NCBI GenBank assembly: GCA_947573465.1 | Contig: CANPET010000028.1 | Span: 1-11,930 of the forward strand | Length of the DNA: 11,930 bases | Source of the DNA: an uncultured Eubacterium sp. | GTDB taxonomy: Bacteria > Bacillota > Clostridia > Lachnospirales > Lachnospiraceae | Direction: 5' to 3' | In this document: positions 6,322 to 11,930 of the stretch, in pieces | Numbering within the stretch: position 1 is the first letter of the stretch | Layout: each line of letters opens with the position of its first letter | Notes under the pieces: generated by a model | Databases searched by the model: none | What the model saw: only the letters and a program-made list of their open reading frames with translations | What the model was told of the DNA's origin: nothing | Made by a program: the position numbers and the translations under genes

Positions 6322-8046
6322 CTAATTTGAGGTATATGCCTTCAGACATATGTTACATCCCTGCTTTTCAGCAGACTGCCAGTTTAATCCCCCTGCACTG
6401 AAGTACCCTTCTCCATCAGCCAGTTCTACTGTTCCTTCCATAGATTCTGTCTCCATTTCGACAGGAATCATCTTAAACGATTTATTATTTTGTCTATTTG
6501 TTACCTTTACAATAACGCTAAACTTCTGTTCCTCTGCTACTTCATACTTTTTATCCAGCTTAATTGTATAATATCCTTTATTTTTTATAACACCGGAAGC
6601 AGCAATGTGATTTCTATTATTTAACGATTTTACATCTTTATATTTCGGACAAATAAATACCTCATATTGTAAATCTGTAGTCGTTGCATAAAAACCTACC
6701 GCTTCCACCTGCTCCTTTTCCTGTGCAGTATATACATTAGAAAAATAAACTGTCTGTTCATCCTCAAATCCCATGGAGCCGGTCCATCCACATAAATCAC
6801 TCTGATAAATATTTTTATAATTATCTGTGTTTTCTATCTTTGTATAACAAACATTGTTACTTCCAATTAAATCATCATAATATGATACATAAAATACACC
6901 ATGATAGCCAAAATCATCCCCCCAGCTGTTCATACAGATAAATGCTCCATCTCCTTCAATCGTCTGGTCATTAAACAATTCCTTAGAATAATTGTCATCC
7001 CATCCTATAATAACAACATCATGATTCGGTTTATTTTTTCCTTTATAACAATAAGCATATTCCGTTTCATTATAATAAACCGATGACATATTGCTGCTGC
7101 TCATTGACATATACATAGAACTCTCTACACCACCATATTTGTAAACCATATCTTTTATTTGTCCATAATCTTTTTCCGGAATAATCTGAGCCTCCTGAAC
7201 ATGCTTGACACTGTTCCTCTTTTCATTGCTATTCTTTGAGCCGTAAGGGTCATCTTTTTCCAACACAGGACCTTTCCATGACATCAGATAAGACATGGAC
7301 ATCATATAATCGCCACCATCCTGTATATCATCTGATAATTCATTATTGTAAATCAGATTATTTTCCGAGAAATCATAATTTTCCTCTGGTGTCAATGCTG
7401 TCTCTAATGCAGTAAGTGTAGCAAAGGCCCAGCATGTTCCATAATTCCCCTGATCCTTTACCGGCACAGCCCGCTTCTTATCAATATAACTATATCGCTC
7501 TGGTAAATAAGAATCTGACAATGCATTATCTTTCATACTTGCCTGATTTTTTTTACTGTCCCACTCATATGTGTAATTAAAATAATCACTAAAAACAGTA
7601 ACCGGCACATATACGATACCATTTTTTTTTGTAATTTTATCTTCCAGACGATATTCATTATCATTAAAAGTTATGCGTTTTTCACCAATATACATAATTG
7701 CAATATTGCTTCCTTTTTCGATAACAACCCTCTTGTTGTGATAAATATTTTCAGCGCAATTCAATGTATCTCTAACTATATTTACCGGAATCATCAAATT
7801 CATATTCTCGCTCATATAAACTGGATTTTCCCCCAACGAAATCTGCCTGTTATTCACTTTCAGATCTATTGGATTCTGATTTGCACTTTTTGCCATAACT
7901 TGGTTCCAGTTTTTATTAGAATCAATATTCTCGCCTGCCAAACTTTTTTGTACTGTCTGTCTGGAAAATAGAAAAAACGCAACTGCCAGTATAACAAATA
8001 AAATTAATATAGGTAAATATATAATAATTAGTTTCTTTCTATTCAT
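6322..8046 (-). CDS. Membrane-anchored papain-like (C1) cysteine protease with copper-amine-oxidase-N-like and lectin-like regions
   Basis: A 574-residue exported protease. An uncleaved signal-anchor helix spans residues 6-27 (MNRKK then IIIYLPILILF...). Residues about 62-172 resemble the copper amine oxidase N-terminal (stalk) domain, a non-catalytic wall-associated module (VNNRQISLG..., GIVYVPVTVFSDYF...). The C1 peptidase domain at about 175-405 has Q199 and C205 in DQGNYGTCWAF, catalytic H342 in KPNHDVVIIGW, and N373 in CMNSWGDDFGYHG, so the triad is intact. Residues about 405-574 match in position the beta-rich lectin-like C-terminal domain of clostridial C1 proteases; I recognise this region less surely. 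No propeptide of the classical papain type is seen. The ATG directly follows the TAA of the methyltransferase gene, and its ribosome site AAGGAAG lies in that gene's last codons, so the two are coupled. The substrate is unknown. Confidence 0.9.
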   Translation of the reverse strand: MNRKKLIIIYLPILILFVILAVAFFLFSRQTVQKSLAGENIDSNKNWNQVMAKSANQNPIDLKVNNRQISLGENPVYMSENMNLMIPVNIVRDTLNCAENIYHNKRVVIEKGSNIAIMYIGEKRITFNDNEYRLEDKITKKNGIVYVPVTVFSDYFNYTYEWDSKKNQASMKDNALSDSYLPERYSYIDKKRAVPVKDQGNYGTCWAFATLTALETALTPEENYDFSENNLIYNNELSDDIQDGGDYMMSMSYLMSWKGPVLEKDDPYGSKNSNEKRNSVKHVQEAQIIPEKDYGQIKDMVYKYGGVESSMYMSMSSSNMSSVYYNETEYAYCYKGKNKPNHDVVIIGWDDNYSKELFNDQTIEGDGAFICMNSWGDDFGYHGVFYVSYYDDLIGSNNVCYTKIENTDNYKNIYQSDLCGWTGSMGFEDEQTVYFSNVYTAQEKEQVEAVGFYATTTDLQYEVFICPKYKDVKSLNNRNHIAASGVIKNKGYYTIKLDKKYEVAEEQKFSVIVKVTNRQNNKSFKMIPVEMETESMEGTVELADGEGYFSAGGLNWQSAEKQGCNICLKAYTSN

Positions 8047-9204
8047 TTACTCTTCCTTATATTTTCTTTTTGGTGGCTTTGCCCCCATAAACTGATAAAA
8101 ATATGTTTTCAGCATTCCATTATATATCTTACGATTTTTTGTCGCTTTTATGCCCATATCCTTCTCAGCATTTTCATATGAGGTTATAATAAAAGCAGAC
8201 CAGTCATCTAAAGCTCTGTACCTTTCACCAATTTTTGCATATAATGATTTCAAGGCAGATTTTTCTTCCAATCTCTCACCATATGGTGGATTCGTAATAA
8301 TAAATCCATACTTTTTGCTATGGCTTAATCTTTCTAATGGTCTTGTTTGAAAATGTATTAAATGCTCTACGCCTGCATTTTCTGCATTTCTTCTGGAAAA
8401 CTCAACCATTTCAGAATCAATATCATATCCCTGAATATCGACATCAACATCTTCATTAATCAAATCTCCCGCCTCATTAACAGCCTCATACCAGTTTTTC
8501 TTTGGTATCATATTTGTCCAACTTTCTGCTGTAAATTCTCGATTCATGCCCGGAGCAATATTTGCAGCAATCATTGCAGCTTCTATAGGAAATGTTCCAC
8601 ATCCACAAAACGGATCTACCAGTATTCTATCCTTTCTCCAAGGCGTAAGCATAATAAGGGCTGCAGCCAAAGTCTCCGAAATTGGTGCCTTTGCTGTATA
8701 TTTCCGATATCCTCTTTTATGAAGAGAGTCGCCTGTCGTATCCAATGCAACAACAGCTTCATCTTTAAAGAAAAAAACACGGATTGGATACTCTGCTCCA
8801 TTTTCGTCAAACCAATTCACATGATACTCTTCCTTTAATTTTTCTACAATGGCCTTTTTTACAATTCTCTGTATATCTGACGGACTGAATAATTTACTTT
8901 TAATAGAACTAGCCTTTTTTACCCAGAATTTTCCGTCTTTAGGAATAAACCTCTCCCATTCCAAAGCTTTAACAGCTTCAAACAACTCATCATAAGTCGT
9001 TGCCCGGATTCTGCCAACCTGTATCAGAACTCTTTCGGCTGTACGCAGAAATACATTCGCTCTGCAGACGGCCAGACTATCTCCCTCAAAAGTTACTCTT
9101 CCATCCTCTACTTTTGTAATTTCATATCCTAAATTTAGGATTTCTCTTTTTAATACCGACTCTACGCCAAAATGACAAGGCGCTACTAATGTTAATTTTT
9201 CCAT
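8047..9204 (-). CDS. THUMP-domain class I RNA guanine-N2 methyltransferase (RlmL N-half/YpsC type)
   Basis: Predicted to transfer a methyl group from S-adenosylmethionine to N2 of a guanosine in 23S rRNA, as the N-terminal half of E. coli RlmL does and as assumed for Bacillus YpsC. The 385 residues comprise an N-terminal ferredoxin-like/THUMP RNA-binding part (about 1-165) and a Rossmann methyltransferase. The latter has the SAM motif VDPFCGCGTFPIEAA (196-210), an acidic motif II GYDID (259-263) and the catalytic motif IV NPPYGER (305-311), which is diagnostic of exocyclic-amine methylation. The C-terminal half of RlmL (RlmK) is absent, as normal in Firmicutes. It is the first gene of the operon, about 37 nt downstream of the predicted start site. 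The exact rRNA position cannot be told from sequence. Confidence 0.93.
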   Translation of the reverse strand: MEKLTLVAPCHFGVESVLKREILNLGYEITKVEDGRVTFEGDSLAVCRANVFLRTAERVLIQVGRIRATTYDELFEAVKALEWERFIPKDGKFWVKKASSIKSKLFSPSDIQRIVKKAIVEKLKEEYHVNWFDENGAEYPIRVFFFKDEAVVALDTTGDSLHKRGYRKYTAKAPISETLAAALIMLTPWRKDRILVDPFCGCGTFPIEAAMIAANIAPGMNREFTAESWTNMIPKKNWYEAVNEAGDLINEDVDVDIQGYDIDSEMVEFSRRNAENAGVEHLIHFQTRPLERLSHSKKYGFIITNPPYGERLEEKSALKSLYAKIGERYRALDDWSAFIITSYENAEKDMGIKATKNRKIYNGMLKTYFYQFMGAKPPKRKYKEE

Positions 9205-9248
9205 TTATCTTCCATTCTTATTTACTATATTTTGTCATTACTCATTCC

Positions 9249-9277
9249 ATAATAATGGTATTAATATACATTGTCAA
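9249..9277 (-). promoter_or_regulatory. Promoter of the methyltransferase-protease-rdgB-phosphoesterase operon
   Basis: TTGACA (9272-9277), a 17-nt spacer and TATTAT (9249-9254) on the minus strand, that is six of six and five of six matches to the sigma-A consensus. The start site would fall near 9242, giving a leader of about 37 nt before the ATG at 9204. No other promoter of this quality lies inside the operon. Confidence 0.85.
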
Positions 9278-9315
9278 TGAAGTTCTTTCCATTTCCCCAA
9301 TGGCATACATCGACA

Positions 9316-9645
9316 TTATTCTCTATATCCACCAACTACTGCCAATGCCTTATACCCACAATCTGACAATTCACTGGCTAATTTAAAGCTGAAACTCCCT
9401 CTTGTACAATATAAAATCCATGTATACTCCTTTTTCCCAAATTCTAAAATCTGAGACACATCCGCAGAAGGAATATTAATGGCATTCTCTATATGCGATT
9501 TATAATACTCCTTTGCTCCTCTTAAATCAACAACAATATATCCCTCATCCAGTGCAAGTTTTCTAGCCTCTTCCATCGATATAAAATTAAATTTCCCCAC
9601 AATACACTCCAAAAATTTTATTATATAATAATCTATTAATTCCAT
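9316..9645 (-). CDS. Small single-domain rhodanese-like protein
   Basis: A cytoplasmic sulfurtransferase-type domain of 109 residues, carrying sulfur as a persulfide on one cysteine. The order is that of the family: EEARKLALDEGYIVVDLRG (D40, R42), YYKSHIENAINIPS (HI..A.NIP signature, 48-60), then the active loop LYCTRGSFS with Cys80, and a final VVGGY. The loop CTRGSFS is six residues long after the cysteine, as in GlpE-type rhodaneses. The start is uncertain. ATG 9645 has no ribosome site, while GTG 9600 has GGAG six bases upstream and would give 94 residues with the domain intact. TATAAT at 9620-9625 would also favour the shorter form, though without a good -35. No terminator separates it from the operon downstream. 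Acceptor and pathway are unknown. Confidence 0.85.
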   Translation of the reverse strand: MELIDYYIIKFLECIVGKFNFISMEEARKLALDEGYIVVDLRGAKEYYKSHIENAINIPSADVSQILEFGKKEYTWILYCTRGSFSFKLASELSDCGYKALAVVGGYRE

Positions 9646-9715
9646 ACTATAAAGTGCATGTACTTAAACTAAAAATTAAAATTCAAGAAAGTATAATCTT
9701 TATTTAATATGTAGA

Positions 9716-9748
9716 AAGCCTATAATGTCTACTGAACACTATAGGCTT
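9716..9748 (-). terminator. Stem-loop after the small repeat-protein gene
   Basis: AAGCCTATA (9740-9748) pairs perfectly with TATAGGCTT (9716-9724), and the stem can extend by four more pairs, one of them G-U. It begins 12 nt after the stop codon at 9761. Only TTTCT follows on the coding strand, so termination efficiency may be modest. Confidence 0.6.
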
Positions 9749-9760
9749 ACACTTCACCAA

Positions 9761-9931
9761 CTATCTGCAACTTGTACTATCACTAGTACTGTTCTTAGAT
9801 GTGCTATTCTTAGATGTACTGTTTTTTGAAGTACTATTCTTTGAAGTGCTGTTTTTAGATGTGCTGTTCTGTGCATCTGTTGCATCACTATAATTAGATG
9901 CATTCTGTGAATTTGAATAATTCTTTGACAT
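9761..9931 (-). CDS. 56-residue Ser/Thr/Asn/Lys-rich protein with NSTSK pentamer repeat, unrecognised
   Basis: I do not recognise a family. The frame starts at ATG 9931, five bases after a perfect AGGAGG, and ends at TAG 9761-9763. The product begins MSKNYSNSQNASNYSDATDA, continues with five exact NSTSK pentamers (residues 22-46) and a sixth ending in D (NSTSD), and closes with STSCR. It has six Lys, one Arg and three Asp, so it is mildly basic. It has no hydrophobic segment or signal peptide, and one cysteine, at the penultimate position. The repeat units differ from each other almost only at third codon positions, so the peptide repeat is being kept while the DNA drifts. That is good evidence that it is translated. 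It has its own candidate promoter, a downstream stem-loop, and sits between tRNA-Arg and the rhodanese gene. Function unknown; it is probably disordered. Confidence 0.82.
   Translation of the reverse strand: MSKNYSNSQNASNYSDATDAQNSTSKNSTSKNSTSKNSTSKNSTSKNSTSDSTSCR
9779..9868 (-). repeat. Six 15-bp tandem units encoding NSTSK
   Basis: Units such as AACAGCACATCTAAA and AATAGTACTTCAAAA repeat six times inside the small gene. The first five encode the identical pentamer despite synonymous changes at Asn, Ser, Thr, Ser and Lys third positions. The sixth diverges in its last two codons (AGT GAT, Ser-Asp). Confidence 0.9.
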
Positions 9932-9948
9932 AACTACCTCCTAAACAT

Positions 9949-9960
9949 AAACAATTGTTT
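9949..9960. promoter_or_regulatory. 12-bp perfect palindrome upstream of the small repeat-protein gene
   Basis: AAACAATTGTTT lies 18 nt upstream of the ATG, just before the ribosome site, and overlaps the candidate -10 at 9954-9959. It could be an operator; an AT-rich palindrome of this size can also occur by chance. Confidence 0.35.
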
Positions 9961-9982
9961 TGTTACATCAGTAGTATGTCAT
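9954..9982 (-). promoter_or_regulatory. Candidate promoter of the small repeat-protein gene
   Basis: ATGACA (9977-9982), a 17-nt spacer and AACAAT (9954-9959) on the minus strand, matching consensus at five and four of six positions. The start site would fall near 9947, leaving a leader of about 15 nt that contains AGGAGG. I looked for sporulation-sigma elements here and saw none that fits well. Confidence 0.38.
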
Positions 9983-10000
9983 AAATACTTTTTTTTATTC

Positions 10001-10034
10001 ATAAAAAAAGACTCCTGAATTTTCAGAAGTCTTT
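10001..10034 (-). terminator. Intrinsic terminator of tRNA-Arg (ACG)
   Basis: On the minus strand AAAGACTTCTGA (10023-10034) pairs with TCAGGAGTCTTT (10007-10018) over 12 bp with one G-U pair and a 4-nt loop, followed by a run of seven T. It starts three bases after the tRNA 3' end. Confidence 0.9.
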
Positions 10035-10036
10035 AA

Positions 10037-10110
10037 CGTGCGTGAAAGGATTCGAACCCTCGACCTTCTGGTCCGTAGCCAGACGCTCTATCCAGCTGAG
10101 CTACACGCAC
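10037..10110 (-). tRNA. tRNA-Arg (ACG)
   Basis: A complete 74-nt cloverleaf. Acceptor GTGCGTG pairs with CACGCAC, and the discriminator is G. The anticodon arm is TCTGG-CTACGGA-CCAGA, giving ACG, which after A34-to-inosine editing reads CGU, CGC and CGA. No CCA is encoded. It is a single-gene unit with its own promoter and terminator, unlike the two arrays at the window ends. Confidence 0.96.
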
Positions 10111-10141
10111 TTAACCATCGCACAAATTAGCGACATTGCAT

Positions 10142-10170
10142 ATTTTACACCAATAAAAATTATATGTCAA
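10142..10170 (-). promoter_or_regulatory. Promoter of tRNA-Arg (ACG)
   Basis: TTGACA (10165-10170), a 17-nt spacer and TAAAAT (10142-10147) on the minus strand, six of six and five of six consensus matches. It is placed about 31 nt upstream of the tRNA 5' end, a normal leader length for a tRNA precursor. Confidence 0.88.
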
Positions 10171-10212
10171 TGATTTTTCATAAGAAAAACACGTTCAGCT
10201 TGAATATTTTTT

Positions 10213-11541
10213 CTAATGAGCAACATTCAAATTCAAATCTACTGCTGTCTTAATACCATTTATCTTCCCCTTAGCAGAATACTGCCACATTTGAACATTC
10301 GGAATTCTTCCATCATAAAAATTTTTTGTACTATTAGTCCATCTCGCAAGCCAAATTCCATATTTAGAAACCTTCTTGTAATCTACCGCTTTATGAAAAA
10401 AATCCATATACGAATAAACACTCGTATCAAATCCTTTCTTCTCTAAATAATCACAATAAGTAGTAATAATCTTTGTATTTGATTTTTTGTATTTCTTCTT
10501 ATTTCTATATGTATTTTCAAAATCAAATGCCATAGGGAAATCTAACTTGTTATACTTCTGAAGCATTCTGTAAGTAAATTTTGCTTCATTACGTGCTTCT
10601 TTTACATTATCTGCATAACTATACAAATAAAATCCTACCTTTATTCCATTTTTCCTTGCATTTTTATAATTATAGTCTAAACTACTGTCTACAATACCAC
10701 CTTTCGAAGTACCATATCCTATTCGAATCATTGCAAAAGAGATTCCTGCTTTTCTAACCTTTTTCCAATCTATCTTTCCATTATGATAAGAAACATCTAT
10801 CCCCTTTAAATCGCCTACATTTGTAGATGCCGAATATACACTGCTATAATCCTGCCCATCCACATTTTCTATTGCAGCTACTTTATATTGATATTTTTCA
10901 TCTAAAACAATGTCATAATCTTCATATCTATCAATATTTTTATTTAATGTTACTATTTCTTTCCAATCTTCCTTGTCGCTCTTGCGCAAAATTTTATATC
11001 CTGATGCCATTTCATTTATTTCCCAAGAAACATACTTATGATCTTTAAAAGTAACTACGCAGACATTATCTACACCATAAGGTTTTGCTATATATGATTG
11101 ACTTATACTACTCTTTTTATCATATACTTTTTTATTCTTTTTATAATAGAAAGGGGTAATCTGGTAACGATATGATTCTCCCGTTTCAATATCCTCATCT
11201 ACATATTGTTTCTTACTAATAATGTCAACCCTTTGCAATTTGCCACCATTCTTACTTCTATATATCATATATCCCTGATATTTTTTCGAAGTAGTCCACT
11301 TTATCTTTATTCCCTTTTTTGTACTAGATATTTTTGTCAAAAAAATATTCCCTGTGTCTTGTTGATTCACTGTTTCAATGTTTAAAGTCTCCATATCAGT
11401 ATTTGCCTCTGCTGTCACATCTCCCATAAAACAAACTGCAGACACTATAATGACAGCACCTAATACTTTTCTCATTTGCTTCATAAAATTTCTATTGATA
11501 AGATTTATATTTTTTTGTTGTTTTCTCTCCTGTTTCTTCAT
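10213..11541 (-). CDS. Secreted GH25 muramidase with two fibronectin-III-like domains
   Basis: Predicted to cleave the N-acetylmuramic acid-beta-1,4-N-acetylglucosamine bond of peptidoglycan outside the cell. In the 442-residue product a basic leader of about 22 residues precedes a hydrophobic signal segment (VLGAVIIVSAVCF), with cleavage probably after AEA at residue 46. Two FnIII-like modules occupy about 66-155 and 156-243. The GH25 barrel at about 245-442 has GIDVSYHNG (D249) and the catalytic DxE in MAFDFEN (D340, E342), and ends DLN shortly before the C terminus. The open frame reaches 11601, but ATG 11541 has AAAGGAAAG upstream, and the TATAAT at 11579-11584 would place transcription start downstream of the longer candidate. 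No wall anchor is seen. It could serve cell-wall turnover or attack on other bacteria. Confidence 0.93.
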   Translation of the reverse strand: MKKQERKQQKNINLINRNFMKQMRKVLGAVIIVSAVCFMGDVTAEANTDMETLNIETVNQQDTGNIFLTKISSTKKGIKIKWTTSKKYQGYMIYRSKNGGKLQRVDIISKKQYVDEDIETGESYRYQITPFYYKKNKKVYDKKSSISQSYIAKPYGVDNVCVVTFKDHKYVSWEINEMASGYKILRKSDKEDWKEIVTLNKNIDRYEDYDIVLDEKYQYKVAAIENVDGQDYSSVYSASTNVGDLKGIDVSYHNGKIDWKKVRKAGISFAMIRIGYGTSKGGIVDSSLDYNYKNARKNGIKVGFYLYSYADNVKEARNEAKFTYRMLQKYNKLDFPMAFDFENTYRNKKKYKKSNTKIITTYCDYLEKKGFDTSVYSYMDFFHKAVDYKKVSKYGIWLARWTNSTKNFYDGRIPNVQMWQYSAKGKINGIKTAVDLNLNVAH

Positions 11542-11578
11542 ATTCTCATTCTTTCCTTTTCTGATGTTTTCTATCTCT

Positions 11579-11584
11579 ATTATA
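11579..11584 (-). promoter_or_regulatory. Candidate -10 element of the GH25 gene
   Basis: A perfect TATAAT on the minus strand, 38 nt upstream of the ATG at 11541. At 16-18 nt spacing the upstream hexamers fall inside the terminator stem and none resembles TTGACA. If it is used, the promoter overlaps the terminator of the preceding tRNA array or relies on an activator. Confidence 0.4.
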
Positions 11585-11587
11585 GCG

Positions 11588-11618
11588 AAAAAGAGTATCA
11601 CAAATGTGATACTCTTTT
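11588..11618 (-). terminator. Terminator of the Met-Val-Leu tRNA array
   Basis: A perfect 14-bp inverted repeat: AAAAGAGTATCACA (minus strand, 11605-11618) and TGTGATACTCTTTT (11589-11602), two bases apart (a 4-nt loop in practice), with a T-run at the end of the stem. It begins two bases after the tRNA-Leu 3' end. The ATCACA/TGTGAT core could also be a protein-binding palindrome. Confidence 0.82.
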
Positions 11619-11619
11619 A

Positions 11620-11703
11620 TGCCGGTGACCGGAATCGAACCGGTACTGTGTTGCCACAACAGGATTTTAAGTCCTGCGCGTCTGCCAGTTCCGCCACACC
11701 GGC
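11620..11703 (-). tRNA. tRNA-Leu (TAA)
   Basis: An 84-nt class II tRNA with a long variable arm (TTGTGGCAACACA region). Acceptor GCCGGTG pairs with CACCGGC, and the discriminator is A, required for leucine identity. The anticodon arm is CAGGA-CTTAAAA-TCCTG, giving TAA, reading UUA. The D-loop GGCGGAACTGGCAGACGC is typical of leucine tRNAs. No CCA is encoded. Confidence 0.96.
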
Positions 11704-11706
11704 GCA

Positions 11707-11725
11707 TTGTACATATTATGTACAA
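11707..11725. repeat. Inverted repeat in the Leu-Val tRNA spacer
   Basis: TTGTACAT-ATT-ATGTACAA is a perfect 8-bp inverted repeat filling the spacer between tRNA-Val and tRNA-Leu. It would fold in the precursor RNA and may help present the tRNA ends to RNase P and the 3' nucleases. That role is inferred. Confidence 0.6.
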
Positions 11726-11726
11726 G

Positions 11727-11799
11727 TGGGACCTACAGGGCTCGAACCTGTGACCCCCTGCTTGTAAGGCAGATGCTCTCCCAGCTGAGCTAAGATCCC
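11727..11799 (-). tRNA. tRNA-Val (TAC)
   Basis: A complete 73-nt cloverleaf. Acceptor GGGATCT pairs with AGGTCCC with one G-U pair, and the discriminator is A. The anticodon arm is TCTGC-CTTACAA-GCAGG, giving TAC, reading GUA and GUG. No CCA is encoded. Confidence 0.95.
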
Positions 11800-11867
11800 A
11801 TAATCTAGATATAAAAATATCTGCTGGTTATTCATAAATATTAATTAGCAAAATTTACTAATCCTAG

Positions 11868-11930
11868 TGGACCTGCGGGGACTCGAACCCAGGACCGACC
11901 GGTTATGAGCCGGTTGCTCTAACCAACTGA
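11868..11930 (-). tRNA. tRNA-Met (CAT), 5' end cut by the window edge
   Basis: The 3' three quarters of a tRNA: D-arm remnant CAGTTGGTTAGAGC, anticodon arm ACCGG-CTCATAA-CCGGT (anticodon CAT), T-loop TTCGAGT, acceptor CAGGTCC and discriminator A. The CTCATAA loop fits elongator methionine but also occurs in the lysidine-modified isoleucine tRNA, so Ile2 is not excluded. The absence of the three G-C pairs typical of initiators argues against fMet. One T-stem position (T50/C64) is mismatched. Confidence 0.85.

Noticed and set aside
8362..8838. Plus-strand frame of 158 residues with many Cys and Ile
   Set aside because: It lies wholly antisense to the well-supported methyltransferase gene, has atypical composition and no ribosome site.
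9779..9868. CRISPR-like or pentapeptide-repeat (A(D/N)Lxx) array
   Set aside because: Units are contiguous 15-bp codon repeats without spacers, and NSTSK lacks the central Leu/Phe pattern of pentapeptide-repeat proteins.
10111..10212. Terminator after the GH25 gene
   Set aside because: Only a four-base-pair stem (TTCA/TGAA) before a short T-run is present, too weak to call.
11378..11767. Plus-strand frame of 129 residues
   Set aside because: It runs antisense across the GH25 start and two tRNA genes; its C-terminal part is a translation of tRNA complement.

Overview
The window is AT-rich and all its genes lie on the minus strand: seven protein genes and eight tRNA genes, two of the tRNAs cut by the window edges. 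It looks like the chromosome of a Firmicute of the Clostridia, most likely a gut Lachnospiraceae. The grounds are the codon use, AGGAGG-type ribosome sites, tRNA genes without an encoded CCA, Listeria-Bacteroides/MucBP-like repeats, lysine-rich fibronectin-III domains, and a copper-amine-oxidase-N plus papain-like protease architecture. The taxonomic call is an inference.

Layout, left to right (transcription runs right to left). Positions 1-337 hold a tRNA array (Pro, Gly, Arg-TCT, His in transcription order), with a near-consensus promoter at 372-400. Positions 537-5003 encode a 1488-residue secreted GH81 endo-beta-1,3-glucanase with repeat domains and a very basic C-terminal fibronectin-III-like domain. 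Its leader holds a promoter, a terminator-like hairpin and a LacI-family-type palindrome. Positions 5170-9204 look like one four-gene transcription unit from a good promoter at 9249-9277: a THUMP-domain RNA methyltransferase, a membrane-anchored papain-like protease, the house-cleaning nucleotidase RdgB and a YfcE-type metallophosphoesterase. A small rhodanese lies at 9316-9645. At 9761-9931 is a 56-residue gene that is easily missed; it encodes a perfect NSTSK pentamer repeat behind an excellent ribosome site. A solo tRNA-Arg(ACG) with its own promoter and terminator lies at 10037-10110. A secreted GH25 muramidase with two fibronectin-III domains is at 10213-11541, and a second tRNA array (Met, Val, Leu) closes the window.

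How the genes fit together: the RNA methyltransferase, RdgB and YfcE-type genes are housekeeping functions, with an exported protease inserted among them. The GH81, GH25 and protease products all act outside the cytoplasm, on beta-1,3-glucan, peptidoglycan and protein respectively. Each has its own signals, so they are neighbours rather than a proven pathway. I found no mobile element, CRISPR array, phage gene or defence system. The least explained items are the small NSTSK-repeat protein and the leader of the GH81 gene.
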